Shown here in pieces: positions 16,967 to 24,422 of a stretch of 64,000 nucleotides of DNA. The stretch's first letter is position 1; each line of letters begins with the position of its first letter. The notes beneath the pieces were generated by a model. That model searched no databases. It worked only from the letters and a program-made list of their open reading frames with translations, and was not told the origin of the DNA. Source of the stretch: Ignavibacteriales bacterium. Lineage in GTDB: Bacteria > Bacteroidota > Ignavibacteria > UBA10030 > SZUA-254. The stretch is from the NCBI GenBank assembly GCA_016214905.1, contig JACRMQ010000006.1, forward strand, positions 385,008-449,007, written 5' to 3'. The position numbers were made by a program, and so were the translations under genes.

Positions 16967-17671
16967 TTATTTTTTCTCTTCTTTTGGAGCAGGAGCAGCT
17001 TTTGTTGAGGCGGCCGGTTTTGCTTCGCCTTCTGCACCTTCTTCAACCTTCTTGCCTTTGGTTATCACTTCGGGTTCAACGGTTTCTTCAGCGCCCGGCA
17101 CTGCCGCGGCAGCTTCTTTCTCAACAGTTGGAGGCATAATGCCAACGATGGATGTGCCGGCATTATCTAATATTGTGACGTTGTCAATCTTAATATCCGA
17201 GACGTGAACAAAAGCGTTGATCTTCAAATCCTCAACATTAATTTCGATATGTTCCGGAATAAATTTTGGAAGGCACGAGACTTTCAATCTATATATTAAC
17301 TGCTGAAGCACTCCGCCATCTCGAACACCAACAGGTGTACCACCGGTTATAATAACCGGCACTTCGAGCGAAATTTCTTCGTCTTCTCTTAATCCTTGCA
17401 AATCGAAATGAATCGGCTTATCGGTGACTGCGTCGTATTGTACGTCGCGAAGAATGCAATTCTTCATCTTACCATCACCTAGTTTCAAACTGATGATATG
17501 AGCTTCAGATGTATAGATAAGCGGTTTAAGATTTTTCTCGATTACCGAGATAGGTATATTCTCTTCTCCATGAAGATAGAATACACCCGGCACCTTTCCG
17601 CTTCTTCGAACTACGTTCGAATGTTTTTTAAGTTGAGTTCTTACTTCTGCTTCTAAAATTAGTTCACGCAT
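16967..17671 (-). CDS. rplY: 50S ribosomal protein L25/Ctc (long form)
   Basis: 5S rRNA-binding protein with general stress relatives (Ctc/TL5). The N-terminal L25 domain covers ~1-95 ('GKVPGVFYLHGEENIPISV', 'RDVQYDAVTDKPIHFD') and the TL5/CTC C-terminal beta domain covers ~100-185 ('GTPVGVRDGGVLQQ', 'IPEHIEINVEDLKI'). An Ala/Glu/Lys-rich flexible tail follows. The 234-residue length is the long Ctc form rather than the ~95-residue E. coli type. It lies 14 nt after prs, the usual pairing. Confidence 0.95.
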   Translation of the reverse strand: MRELILEAEVRTQLKKHSNVVRRSGKVPGVFYLHGEENIPISVIEKNLKPLIYTSEAHIISLKLGDGKMKNCILRDVQYDAVTDKPIHFDLQGLREDEEISLEVPVIITGGTPVGVRDGGVLQQLIYRLKVSCLPKFIPEHIEINVEDLKINAFVHVSDIKIDNVTILDNAGTSIVGIMPPTVEKEAAAAVPGAEETVEPEVITKGKKVEEGAEGEAKPAASTKAAPAPKEEKK

Positions 17672-17685
17672 AATTTATCCTTGAG

Positions 17686-18633
17686 TTATCCTTTGTCTAC
17701 ATCAAATAGAGAACTTATCGATTGATTCGAAAATCCTCTCTTTATCGCTTCACCGAATAAATCGGTGACCGACAATATTTCAATCTTATCGAATTTCGAT
17801 GCCGCATTATGGAGCGGAATCGAATCGGTTACATAAATCATTTCCACATCCGATGCCTTGATACGTTCGATTGCTCCGCCTGAAAATAACGGATGGGTGC
17901 AAGCTCCATAAATCTTTTTTGCTCCGGCGTTCCTCAACGCTTTAACAGCGTTGCAGAATGTGCCGGCCGTATCGATGAGGTCGTCTACAATTAAAATATT
18001 CCGGTTATTCACATTACCGATTACATTCATAACCTCAACCTCGTTTGGTTTCGGACGTCGCTTATCTATCAATACCAATTCAGCGTTTAACCGCCGTGCG
18101 AATGCCCGTGCCATTTTTATTCCGCCAACATCCGGTGATACTACCGTAAGGTCAGGAATATTATTCTTAGCGAAAAACGAAGTATATACTGCCGATGAAT
18201 ATAAATGGTCCACCGGTATATCAAAAAATCCTTGGATCTGCGGTGCGTGCAAATCCATTGTAATCACTCTATCAGCCCCGGCAGTTGTTACAAGATTCGC
18301 AATCAACTTAGCAGTGATTGAGACGCGCGGCTGATCTTTGCGATCTTGCCGGGCATAACCGAAATACGGAATCACAGCCGTAATGCGCCTTGCTGAAGCA
18401 CGCTTTGCCGCATCAATCAAAACCAACAGTTCAATCAAATTTTCTGCCGGCGGATTTGTTGATTGGACAATGAATACATTTGTACCTCGAATGTTTTCGT
18501 TGTACTTAACCCAGATTTCGCCATCGCTGAAGTTCTGGATCTCAACTTTCCCTAAAGGGATACCTATGACATCCGAGACTTTCTCAGCAAAATTCGGGTT
18601 CGAACGACCGGAAAAAAGTTTTAGCTCTGACAT
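17686..18633 (-). CDS. prs: Ribose-phosphate pyrophosphokinase
   Basis: Makes phosphoribosyl pyrophosphate from ribose 5-phosphate and ATP, feeding nucleotide, histidine, tryptophan and NAD synthesis as well as the UPRTase encoded by upp at 49.4 kb. Key motifs are 'FSDGEIWVKYNENIRG', the pyrophosphate/ATP segment 'RQDRKDQPRVSITAKL' and the PRPP loop 'ILIVDDLIDTAGT'. Full length at 315 residues. It is the first gene of the seven-gene operon to rplI, with a candidate promoter at 18721-18749 on the minus strand. Confidence 0.97.
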   Translation of the reverse strand: MSELKLFSGRSNPNFAEKVSDVIGIPLGKVEIQNFSDGEIWVKYNENIRGTNVFIVQSTNPPAENLIELLVLIDAAKRASARRITAVIPYFGYARQDRKDQPRVSITAKLIANLVTTAGADRVITMDLHAPQIQGFFDIPVDHLYSSAVYTSFFAKNNIPDLTVVSPDVGGIKMARAFARRLNAELVLIDKRRPKPNEVEVMNVIGNVNNRNILIVDDLIDTAGTFCNAVKALRNAGAKKIYGACTHPLFSGGAIERIKASDVEMIYVTDSIPLHNAASKFDKIEILSVTDLFGEAIKRGFSNQSISSLFDVDKG

Positions 18634-18720
18634 CTAAGTAATCGGTGATAGGGATGATTATTCCTTAAAATTCGCCGGATAGCTTAAAAACTTGAAGCTT
18701 TCGGTTTAAAATTGCAAATA

Positions 18721-18749
18721 AATATAAAGAAAATTAGTGATTCTTGCAA
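18721..18749 (-). promoter_or_regulatory. Candidate sigma-70-type promoter for prs operon
   Basis: Read on the minus strand: TTGCAA (18749-18744), 17 bp, TATATT (18726-18721). It lies about 90 bp upstream of the prs start codon. Confidence 0.5.
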
Positions 18750-18774
18750 GATTTATTATTATTGGATGAAAATA

Positions 18775-18803
18775 AAAAACCTCGCACGATGATGCGGGGT
18801 TTT
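18775..18803 (-). terminator. Rho-independent terminator after the M4-like peptidase gene
   Basis: On the minus strand AAAACCCCGCA and TGCGAGGTT form a near-perfect hairpin (about 18802-18778), followed by TTTTTTATTTTC. It lies 22 bp past the stop codon and insulates the prs promoter. Confidence 0.87.
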
Positions 18804-18824
18804 AAAATTATTGACTAACATGGA

Positions 18825-21800
18825 TTACTTTATCACCACAGCCTTTTCGGTATTAAGATATAATTGCTTACCATCTTCATCTGTTACGAGCAACCGCAAA
18901 TAATAAATTCCGCTCGGTATGTTGGTTGCATCCCAAGTTCTTTCGTAGTATCCGGCTTCCTGAGTTTCATTTGTAAGTAATGCAACCTGCTGACCAAGTT
19001 GATTATAGATTGATAGAGATACATTGCTTGTTTTAGCAATCTGATACCGCACTGTTGTCAATGGATTGAACGGATTGGGATAACTCGCTTCCAATCGAGT
19101 ATCCTCCGGTATCTCGCCATCACGAGCACCGTTCTTCCAAATTATATCGTAATTTGTTATATACGAAACCGTATTCGATCTTCCTGATAATTGATTTTGT
19201 GCATTCTTGGCTCTTACGATGTAGTTTACATATCCATTTCCGTACTTTATTGCCACTACCATGGAATAATCAGTGAAAGTCAACGCGCTTCCTTGATAAA
19301 CAATTTCGCTCGATTGATCAACTCCGTCATCGCAATCGTTTATCTCGCCGCATTCGTGGCGGTACAGTATATAAGATGTTGCACCCGGAACAGATGTCCA
19401 TGTTAACTTAGGCCGTCGTACCGTTCCATCTACTATCTTTGTACCCGATAAAGAGGGTCCGGGGAATGGGTCTGGGGTTGTTGTAAATGACCGTGTTGGC
19501 GAGAATCCGCTTTCACCTGCTTCGTTAATCGCTTTGACCTGCCAATAATATGTTATAGAATAAGTCAGATTTGATATTTGATAAGATGTGTTTGTGATAT
19601 TATAATGGTCTAGGATCAAATTTTCTTCGGCAAAATCAGATGTTCTCGATACCTGAAGATGATACTTCGAAGCATCGAATGTGCAATCCCACGATAAAAT
19701 TGGATTAATTGATACATTTTCTTGCGCATCGGTTGGTGTAGATAGCATCGGGATTGCTGGAATTGCTCCGAGGACATTTGAGATTATTGAGTAAGGTTGA
19801 CTTGTACCGCTTGTGAAGTAAGTTGTTGGATATGTTGGTGTATATGGATCATCCTCAAAGGATGAAACTGCTGGACCATAACCTTGGCACATATCACATA
19901 ATGTGTACCATGTTGAACCCGATAGTGATTTTGATTTTCGTGCAAGATGATTCCCGCAATCGAATACTACATTCACTTTTAATGTTTGTTTATCAATACC
20001 AATGGATGGAGAGCTTAGTATGTGTGTTCCGTGAGTAAATTCAGATACAGTTTGCCATGCACCCGATGCATCACACTCCTTGACAAATATATACCGTGCT
20101 GTTCCGTTCAATCCATCCCACGCTACAAATATCCTACCATCAGAATTAACAGCTATTGACGGATTTGAGCAATCGGTATAGCTGCCGGATATAACTAAAG
20201 GCGTTGTCTGGTTGTACATTGCTCCAACGTTATCTATCAGAAAATTCTGATATACAACCTGACCGATTGAGTTGACATATACTAAATGATGTTTGTCACC
20301 ATAGCGGAGAATAGAAGGTTGTCTACTATTTGAAGCTATCTGATAATTACTGCCATATACAACTGATAATCTTAATCCGGTATAAGCAGTAGATTTCTCC
20401 CTCCATAGAATCACTGGTCCATACGATCCATTGGGACCATGTTCAAATAGATCATCTGCCACCGGCGTATTATCCTCATCTGATTCCCCGATAATCTCAT
20501 TAAATGGAATTGGAACACCATTCTTGAATATCTTATTTAACAATACTGCATGTTTTCCAAATACATCTTGTTGATCCCATACTATATAAACATAATTTGC
20601 ATTAGATGATATCGAGGGATTTTTTGCGTTCGCAGAACCAAATACCCTGTATTCATTAGACCAACCGGTCCCTAAATCGTAAATAAAAAAGATCATTCCT
20701 CCAGATTCATATACCGCATATTTTTTATCTCCTTCAACTATCAATTTTCGTTGACCGCTTAGTTTAGTGGCAAAAGATGTTGTTGATGCGAGGTGCTTTT
20801 TATATATAGCATAAATGTTCACATGGTCGGTCGGTAAAATTACTCTGGGATTGTCATACACATTATCACTCCAACCTACAAAAATATAACCCGTAGGGGG
20901 TACTGCTTTTACTGTAAAGGGAGAAGATTTTGTTTGGGTAAAGGTGGTATTCAATGATGAGCCAATATTTACACCATCCTTCTCATAATATCCACCCGTG
21001 GATGATTCAACATAAAATGCCGGTTCAATATTAATATTAAACTGTTTATTATAATATGCTGTATATGTGATATCTTTTGTAATATGAACAGATCTTGTTG
21101 CATCGAAAGTTTCATCATTATCATCGGTATCCCAATAATCAAACACTCTAAAATAATTAACACCATTAGATGGATCTACAAAATTTTGATTTTCCGCCTT
21201 AATTATATGATTTGTCTTTTTTACCCAATCAAAAGTTGTTGGGAGATTTTCATGTTTGTCGAAATTTATTAGATTGTTACTTACATAACAATATCCACCA
21301 TTGAAATCGTTTTTAACTGTGATTGCATGAGAGAGATTTACAGCAATTATTGCCTGTTCAACTGCAAGATATTCGATACTCCCAAAACTATATATTGAGA
21401 TAGCGGCATCTAAGAAATATTTACCAACATTTTCAAAAGTTGATGAAGTGGTTAACTTTTCATTTAATACTTTGTATGCAATTCTTTCTGCTTTATGCAT
21501 ACCAATACCTTCAACATTATATTCTTTACCGAACTCGTTTGTATCGACACCGCCACTTCCGTTAGCAATGAGGTAAAAGGCATAACCTAAAACTTCAGCC
21601 ATATTATGTTCGTCGGGATTGGTGCCCCAACGTTTATCCTTGTAAGCCCTTTCATTACTCAATGCACGAGTTAGATAGCAGCCGATATCTGAACCAACGA
21701 TCCAATTTGGTATGATGTTATTGGGGTAATTCTCCTTTGTATAAAATTCAACCGAGGTACCAAAAATATCTGCAAATCCTTCTGTCATTCCCCCAATTTC

Positions 21801-22382
21801 ACCTGTGAGTGCTGCGCCTGTAAATCCTAATTCATTATAAATAACTGCGTGTGTATATTCATGGGCACAGGCATCAAGAGCTACCCACGGACTGCATGTA
21901 TTTTCTCCATCGCCGAAGATAAACCATTTCTCTATGTTGTCCCATGCTGCAATATTATATTCTTGATCTATTAACACATTATTTCTATCATAAATTTTAT
22001 GAATATACTTTACTAAGATATTAATTGGCCTATTGATACCGGTCTTGCCGTGCCGATAATAAAAATAAGAATACGTTTGTTCGAAAGCCCAATGAGCCGA
22101 TACAGCCGATCGAACAGTTGTGCTTCCCCAGTTTGTATTGGTATTAAATACTGCTTGAACTATAGGAGGGGGATAGGAGCCGTCATATTCACATGTTGAT
22201 ATCCCCCAGCTATCCTTTAATCTATAACCTGATCCGTCTGTAGAAGTTTGGAATGAAACATCACCGTTATATTGTGAAGTTCCATATCCGGTCACCATTT
22301 GAGATTCACAAACATTCCTAGAAATATGGCCTGAAATGAAGAAAATTGTTAGAAAGAAAAAAATCTTACAATATTTTTTCAT
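18825..22382 (-). CDS. T9SS-sorted M4-like metallopeptidase with FN3 domains
   Basis: Predicted secreted zinc endopeptidase of 1185 residues. A signal peptide (1 to about 25) is followed by a thermolysin-like catalytic region: 'CAHEYTHAV' gives H174, E175 and H178, and 'GGMTEGFADIFG' gives the third zinc ligand E201, spaced as in M4. Upstream 'RSAVSAHWAFEQTYSYF' matches the M4 N-lobe. The usual FTP/PepSY propeptide is missing: the catalytic region begins within 10 residues of the signal peptide. Later parts are a 'GYIFVGWSDN' bacterial-repeat module (~500-525), a beta-propeller-like stretch (~540-890), two fibronectin III-like modules (~900-1085) and a T9SS type A domain ('SYPNPFNPLTTVRYQ' to 'SGIYYLRL'). 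Likely cell-surface or released. Confidence 0.85.
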   Translation of the reverse strand: MKKYCKIFFFLTIFFISGHISRNVCESQMVTGYGTSQYNGDVSFQTSTDGSGYRLKDSWGISTCEYDGSYPPPIVQAVFNTNTNWGSTTVRSAVSAHWAFEQTYSYFYYRHGKTGINRPINILVKYIHKIYDRNNVLIDQEYNIAAWDNIEKWFIFGDGENTCSPWVALDACAHEYTHAVIYNELGFTGAALTGEIGGMTEGFADIFGTSVEFYTKENYPNNIIPNWIVGSDIGCYLTRALSNERAYKDKRWGTNPDEHNMAEVLGYAFYLIANGSGGVDTNEFGKEYNVEGIGMHKAERIAYKVLNEKLTTSSTFENVGKYFLDAAISIYSFGSIEYLAVEQAIIAVNLSHAITVKNDFNGGYCYVSNNLINFDKHENLPTTFDWVKKTNHIIKAENQNFVDPSNGVNYFRVFDYWDTDDNDETFDATRSVHITKDITYTAYYNKQFNINIEPAFYVESSTGGYYEKDGVNIGSSLNTTFTQTKSSPFTVKAVPPTGYIFVGWSDNVYDNPRVILPTDHVNIYAIYKKHLASTTSFATKLSGQRKLIVEGDKKYAVYESGGMIFFIYDLGTGWSNEYRVFGSANAKNPSISSNANYVYIVWDQQDVFGKHAVLLNKIFKNGVPIPFNEIIGESDEDNTPVADDLFEHGPNGSYGPVILWREKSTAYTGLRLSVVYGSNYQIASNSRQPSILRYGDKHHLVYVNSIGQVVYQNFLIDNVGAMYNQTTPLVISGSYTDCSNPSIAVNSDGRIFVAWDGLNGTARYIFVKECDASGAWQTVSEFTHGTHILSSPSIGIDKQTLKVNVVFDCGNHLARKSKSLSGSTWYTLCDMCQGYGPAVSSFEDDPYTPTYPTTYFTSGTSQPYSIISNVLGAIPAIPMLSTPTDAQENVSINPILSWDCTFDASKYHLQVSRTSDFAEENLILDHYNITNTSYQISNLTYSITYYWQVKAINEAGESGFSPTRSFTTTPDPFPGPSLSGTKIVDGTVRRPKLTWTSVPGATSYILYRHECGEINDCDDGVDQSSEIVYQGSALTFTDYSMVVAIKYGNGYVNYIVRAKNAQNQLSGRSNTVSYITNYDIIWKNGARDGEIPEDTRLEASYPNPFNPLTTVRYQIAKTSNVSLSIYNQLGQQVALLTNETQEAGYYERTWDATNIPSGIYYLRLLVTDEDGKQLYLNTEKAVVIK

Positions 22383-22406
22383 AAAATCTCCATTATTTTA
22401 ATATTT

Positions 22407-22435
22407 TTGTTATTTATTTGTTTTATTAGTATTAT
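22407..22435 (+). promoter_or_regulatory. Candidate sigma-70-type promoter driving a short RNA
   Basis: TTGTTA (22407-22412), 17 bp, TATTAT (22430-22435). It points away from the peptidase gene and towards a terminator about 65 bp further on, with no coding frame between them. The surrounding sequence is A+T rich, so chance is possible. Confidence 0.35.
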
Positions 22436-22441
22436 TCGTAT

Positions 22442-22540
22442 GCAAAAAAATATCCCGAGTAATCATGTAATTTGGCTGCGATTATCGGATTTTTTGCATT
22501 ATGCCGTTCCGATGTTCTAATCATTGGAACGGTTTTTTTT
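22442..22540 (+). ncRNA. Candidate small RNA ending in an intrinsic terminator
   Basis: About 100 nt between a plausible promoter (22407-22435) and a strong terminator (22503-22540), in a 259-bp gap between two minus-strand genes. No plus-strand gene lies upstream that would need this terminator, so an independent transcript is the natural explanation. There is no recognisable RNA family. Confidence 0.35.
22503..22540 (+). terminator. Rho-independent terminator on the plus strand
   Basis: GCCGTTCC (22503-22510) pairs with GGAACGG (22526-22532) around an A/T-rich loop and runs into eight T residues (22533-22540). The T run is only on the plus-strand side, so it cannot serve the minus-strand lipoprotein gene well. 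Confidence 0.75.
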
Positions 22541-22641
22541 ATAAATATTTATATCATCTTCATCTTACAAAAATTATTGTAAGGAGATAAAAAGTATATT
22601 ATAACTTTATTTTAAATTGATTTTATGGGAAAGATTTAATT

Positions 22642-23727
22642 CTATCTCCCATGGATAATATAAGTTGCCCAGCCGTTATCGCTAAGAATAAATGTTTCAA
22701 CACCGTTTGTCCATGCTTTTCTCATTGTGGTAGTGGTATTATTTTTTAATTTATAAATATTTTCCCAATCGATTCCATTCCAATGAAATGCTTCGTAAGC
22801 GCTTATGGCGAAAATATTTTTTTCACTGCTACCGGAAATACGAATAGATCGATAGTAACTGAGTATGGTCTTCCATAAATTACCATCATAGCTCCAAACA
22901 TTTTGTCCTGCCGAATAGAGTTGTTGGGTATTGCAAGCCCATAAATTCCATCCAAATTTAATTTCTGTGTTAGAAGTTTCAATAAACGAATCTATCATAT
23001 TCCAATGTTCACCGTCATAGTGATATAAAGCATGATATGTGGAATCGCCCCAAAATTCTTCACCTATCTCTTTCCGGGCAACCATATAAACATCATTTGA
23101 GGATAAACCAGATATGCTCGCAATGTCAAGAGTTGTATCGAAAGATACTCTGGACCAGTCACCGTTCTTCAAATGATATAACGCGCCGTTTCTTCCTCCA
23201 GCCCAAACATCATGCCGATTGCTACCCCAAATTGTTTTTAAACCACGTTTTCTCTCTATCGGAACGTCTCGCCAGAATATTCCGTCGAAATGAATTATCA
23301 TAGACGAATCTAAAAAATTGGGTGGCGGACTCGGATTTGTATAGCCATACGATCCAACTGCATAAATATCTACACTGCTGAATCCATAAATTCCATGAAG
23401 ATCAAAACCATGTTTTATCTTTCCGCCTTCACTATAATGAAGCGGAACGGCAGACCAGCGCGAACCGTTAAAATGAAACATCGCACCCGCTCCACCCTGA
23501 TCATTGTGACCAACCGTGTATACATCTATCGGTGTGCTTCCCCAAATATCCTCCATCAGTATCTGGGCGCTGCCGGGGAAGGTAAGTGTATCCACACTCC
23601 ATTTATAATTCCTTTTACCGGGGGCATTGGGGTCTAATATCGAAGTTGGTTTCTCGCGGCAAGTGTTTAAAAGAAAACAAAGTATAAAGATAAAGGTAAT
23701 ATGCAATATTGATTTTATACATATCAT
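22642..23727 (-). CDS. Predicted lipoprotein with beta-propeller-like repeats
   Basis: Function unknown. A hydrophobic leader ends in 'CFLLNTCREKP', a plausible lipobox with C23 as the lipidated residue. The body has about six or seven repeats of ~45 residues built on 'WGS..(I/V)D(V/I)Y.VG', for example 'GFSSVDIYAVGS', 'GSNRHDVWAGGR' and 'GLSSNDVYMVAR', alternating with 'HFDGxxW' or 'HYDGEHW' strands. This looks like a 6-7-bladed propeller, likely at the outer-membrane surface. Proteins of this layout recur in Ignavibacteria genomes. No partner gene is apparent and no terminator of its own was seen. Confidence 0.75.
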   Translation of the reverse strand: MICIKSILHITFIFILCFLLNTCREKPTSILDPNAPGKRNYKWSVDTLTFPGSAQILMEDIWGSTPIDVYTVGHNDQGGAGAMFHFNGSRWSAVPLHYSEGGKIKHGFDLHGIYGFSSVDIYAVGSYGYTNPSPPPNFLDSSMIIHFDGIFWRDVPIERKRGLKTIWGSNRHDVWAGGRNGALYHLKNGDWSRVSFDTTLDIASISGLSSNDVYMVARKEIGEEFWGDSTYHALYHYDGEHWNMIDSFIETSNTEIKFGWNLWACNTQQLYSAGQNVWSYDGNLWKTILSYYRSIRISGSSEKNIFAISAYEAFHWNGIDWENIYKLKNNTTTTMRKAWTNGVETFILSDNGWATYIIHGR

Positions 23728-24013
23728 GCCTTTATCTACCAGTAAGATTTATAGCGATTTGAGAATTATAGTTTGGGGTGATTCATATATTGAACCACGT
23801 TCGATATTAACAAAAATGGATAAAATGAAACTCCTCCTCCTGTTTTTCATCGAAAATGCAAGGTTATTATTAGGTAGTTATTTACTATATAATCCACTAA
23901 TACTTGATTTTAATTCAACGATTTGCTAACTTACAAACAAAATCTACGATTGTCAAGGAATATTTTGTAATATATCACATCACATATTTCTGTTAAGATA
24001 TAATGGAGGTTTT

Positions 24014-24268
24014 ATGATCAATTCATTACAGGAAAAGTTAAAAAAGTATAGAACTAAAAACAAACTCGCACAAAAAGAGATAGCCGGGTTATTGAATATC
24101 TCACGCGAGCATTATGCTCGTATCGAGAACGCAAACTGTATTCCTTCATCAAAAGTGTTACAGAAATGTTCAGATGTCATGAACTCACCGGTTTATAGTA
24201 TATATCTGCCTAAAAAATCATCTACTCAACAAAATAAAAAACCCCGCTCACAAAAGCAGGGTTCATAA
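24014..24268 (+). CDS. XRE-family helix-turn-helix regulator
   Basis: An 84-residue DNA-binding protein. Residues ~6-60 form a Cro/C1-type HTH: 'LKKYRTKNKLAQKEIAGLL', 'NISREHYARIEN' and a following helix 'SSKVLQKCSDVM'. The tail is short and basic. GGAGG at 24004-24008 is a strong ribosome binding site 5 nt before the ATG. There is no partner toxin, phage or restriction gene beside it, so it is an orphan regulator. Its last codons contain a hairpin that serves as terminator for the convergent minus-strand gene. Confidence 0.85.
   Translation: MINSLQEKLKKYRTKNKLAQKEIAGLLNISREHYARIENANCIPSSKVLQKCSDVMNSPVYSIYLPKKSSTQQNKKPRSQKQGS
24231..24263 (-). terminator. Terminator for the minus-strand repeat-protein gene, inside the XRE gene
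   Basis: On the minus strand AACCCTGC and GCGGGGTT (about 24263-24256 and 24247-24240) form an 8-bp stem with one mismatch, followed by TTTTATTTTG. It should stop transcripts of the gene ending at 24423 after they run through repeat 3. It overlaps the coding 3' end of the XRE gene. Confidence 0.7.
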
Positions 24269-24280
24269 CCAGTTATTTCT

Positions 24281-24420
24281 ATATTAGAGACTTCTGAAAA
24301 ATAGAATAACAGTCAAGGTGAGCCTGTAGAACCATGACATTATAATCCAATTTCACGCTTCGATAAGCTCAGCGTGACAAGTTTTCTTTTTCTTAAAGAA
24401 ATTTTCAGATGTCTTATATT
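24281..24420. repeat. Y-shaped double-hairpin extragenic repeat 3
   Basis: Outer arms AGACTTCTGAAAA (24288-24300) and TTTTCAGATGTCT (24402-24414) match with one mismatch. They enclose hairpin 1, GTCAAGGT-11 nt-ACCATGAC (24312-24338), and hairpin 2, TCACGCT-11 nt-AGCGTGA (24353-24377). The two 11-nt loops, gagcctgtaga and tcgataagctc, are approximate reverse complements (8 of 11), so the hairpins are inverted copies of one unit. The unit resembles a palindrome I recall as common between genes in many bacteria (TGAGC..TCGA core). The element ends 2 bp from the stop codon of the neighbouring gene. Confidence 0.75.
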
Positions 24421-24422
24421 AA

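Noticed and set aside
23627-23929. Plus-strand open frame of 100 codons running out of the lipoprotein gene's 5' end
   Set aside because: First third is antisense to a real gene and the rest is A+T-rich intergenic DNA with no start signal. The 286-bp gap before the XRE gene otherwise shows only weak promoter-like sequence.
24281-24420. Repeat 3 considered as an insertion sequence or attachment site
   Set aside because: It has no coding capacity and no target duplication; the paired palindromes explain it better as a REP-like element.
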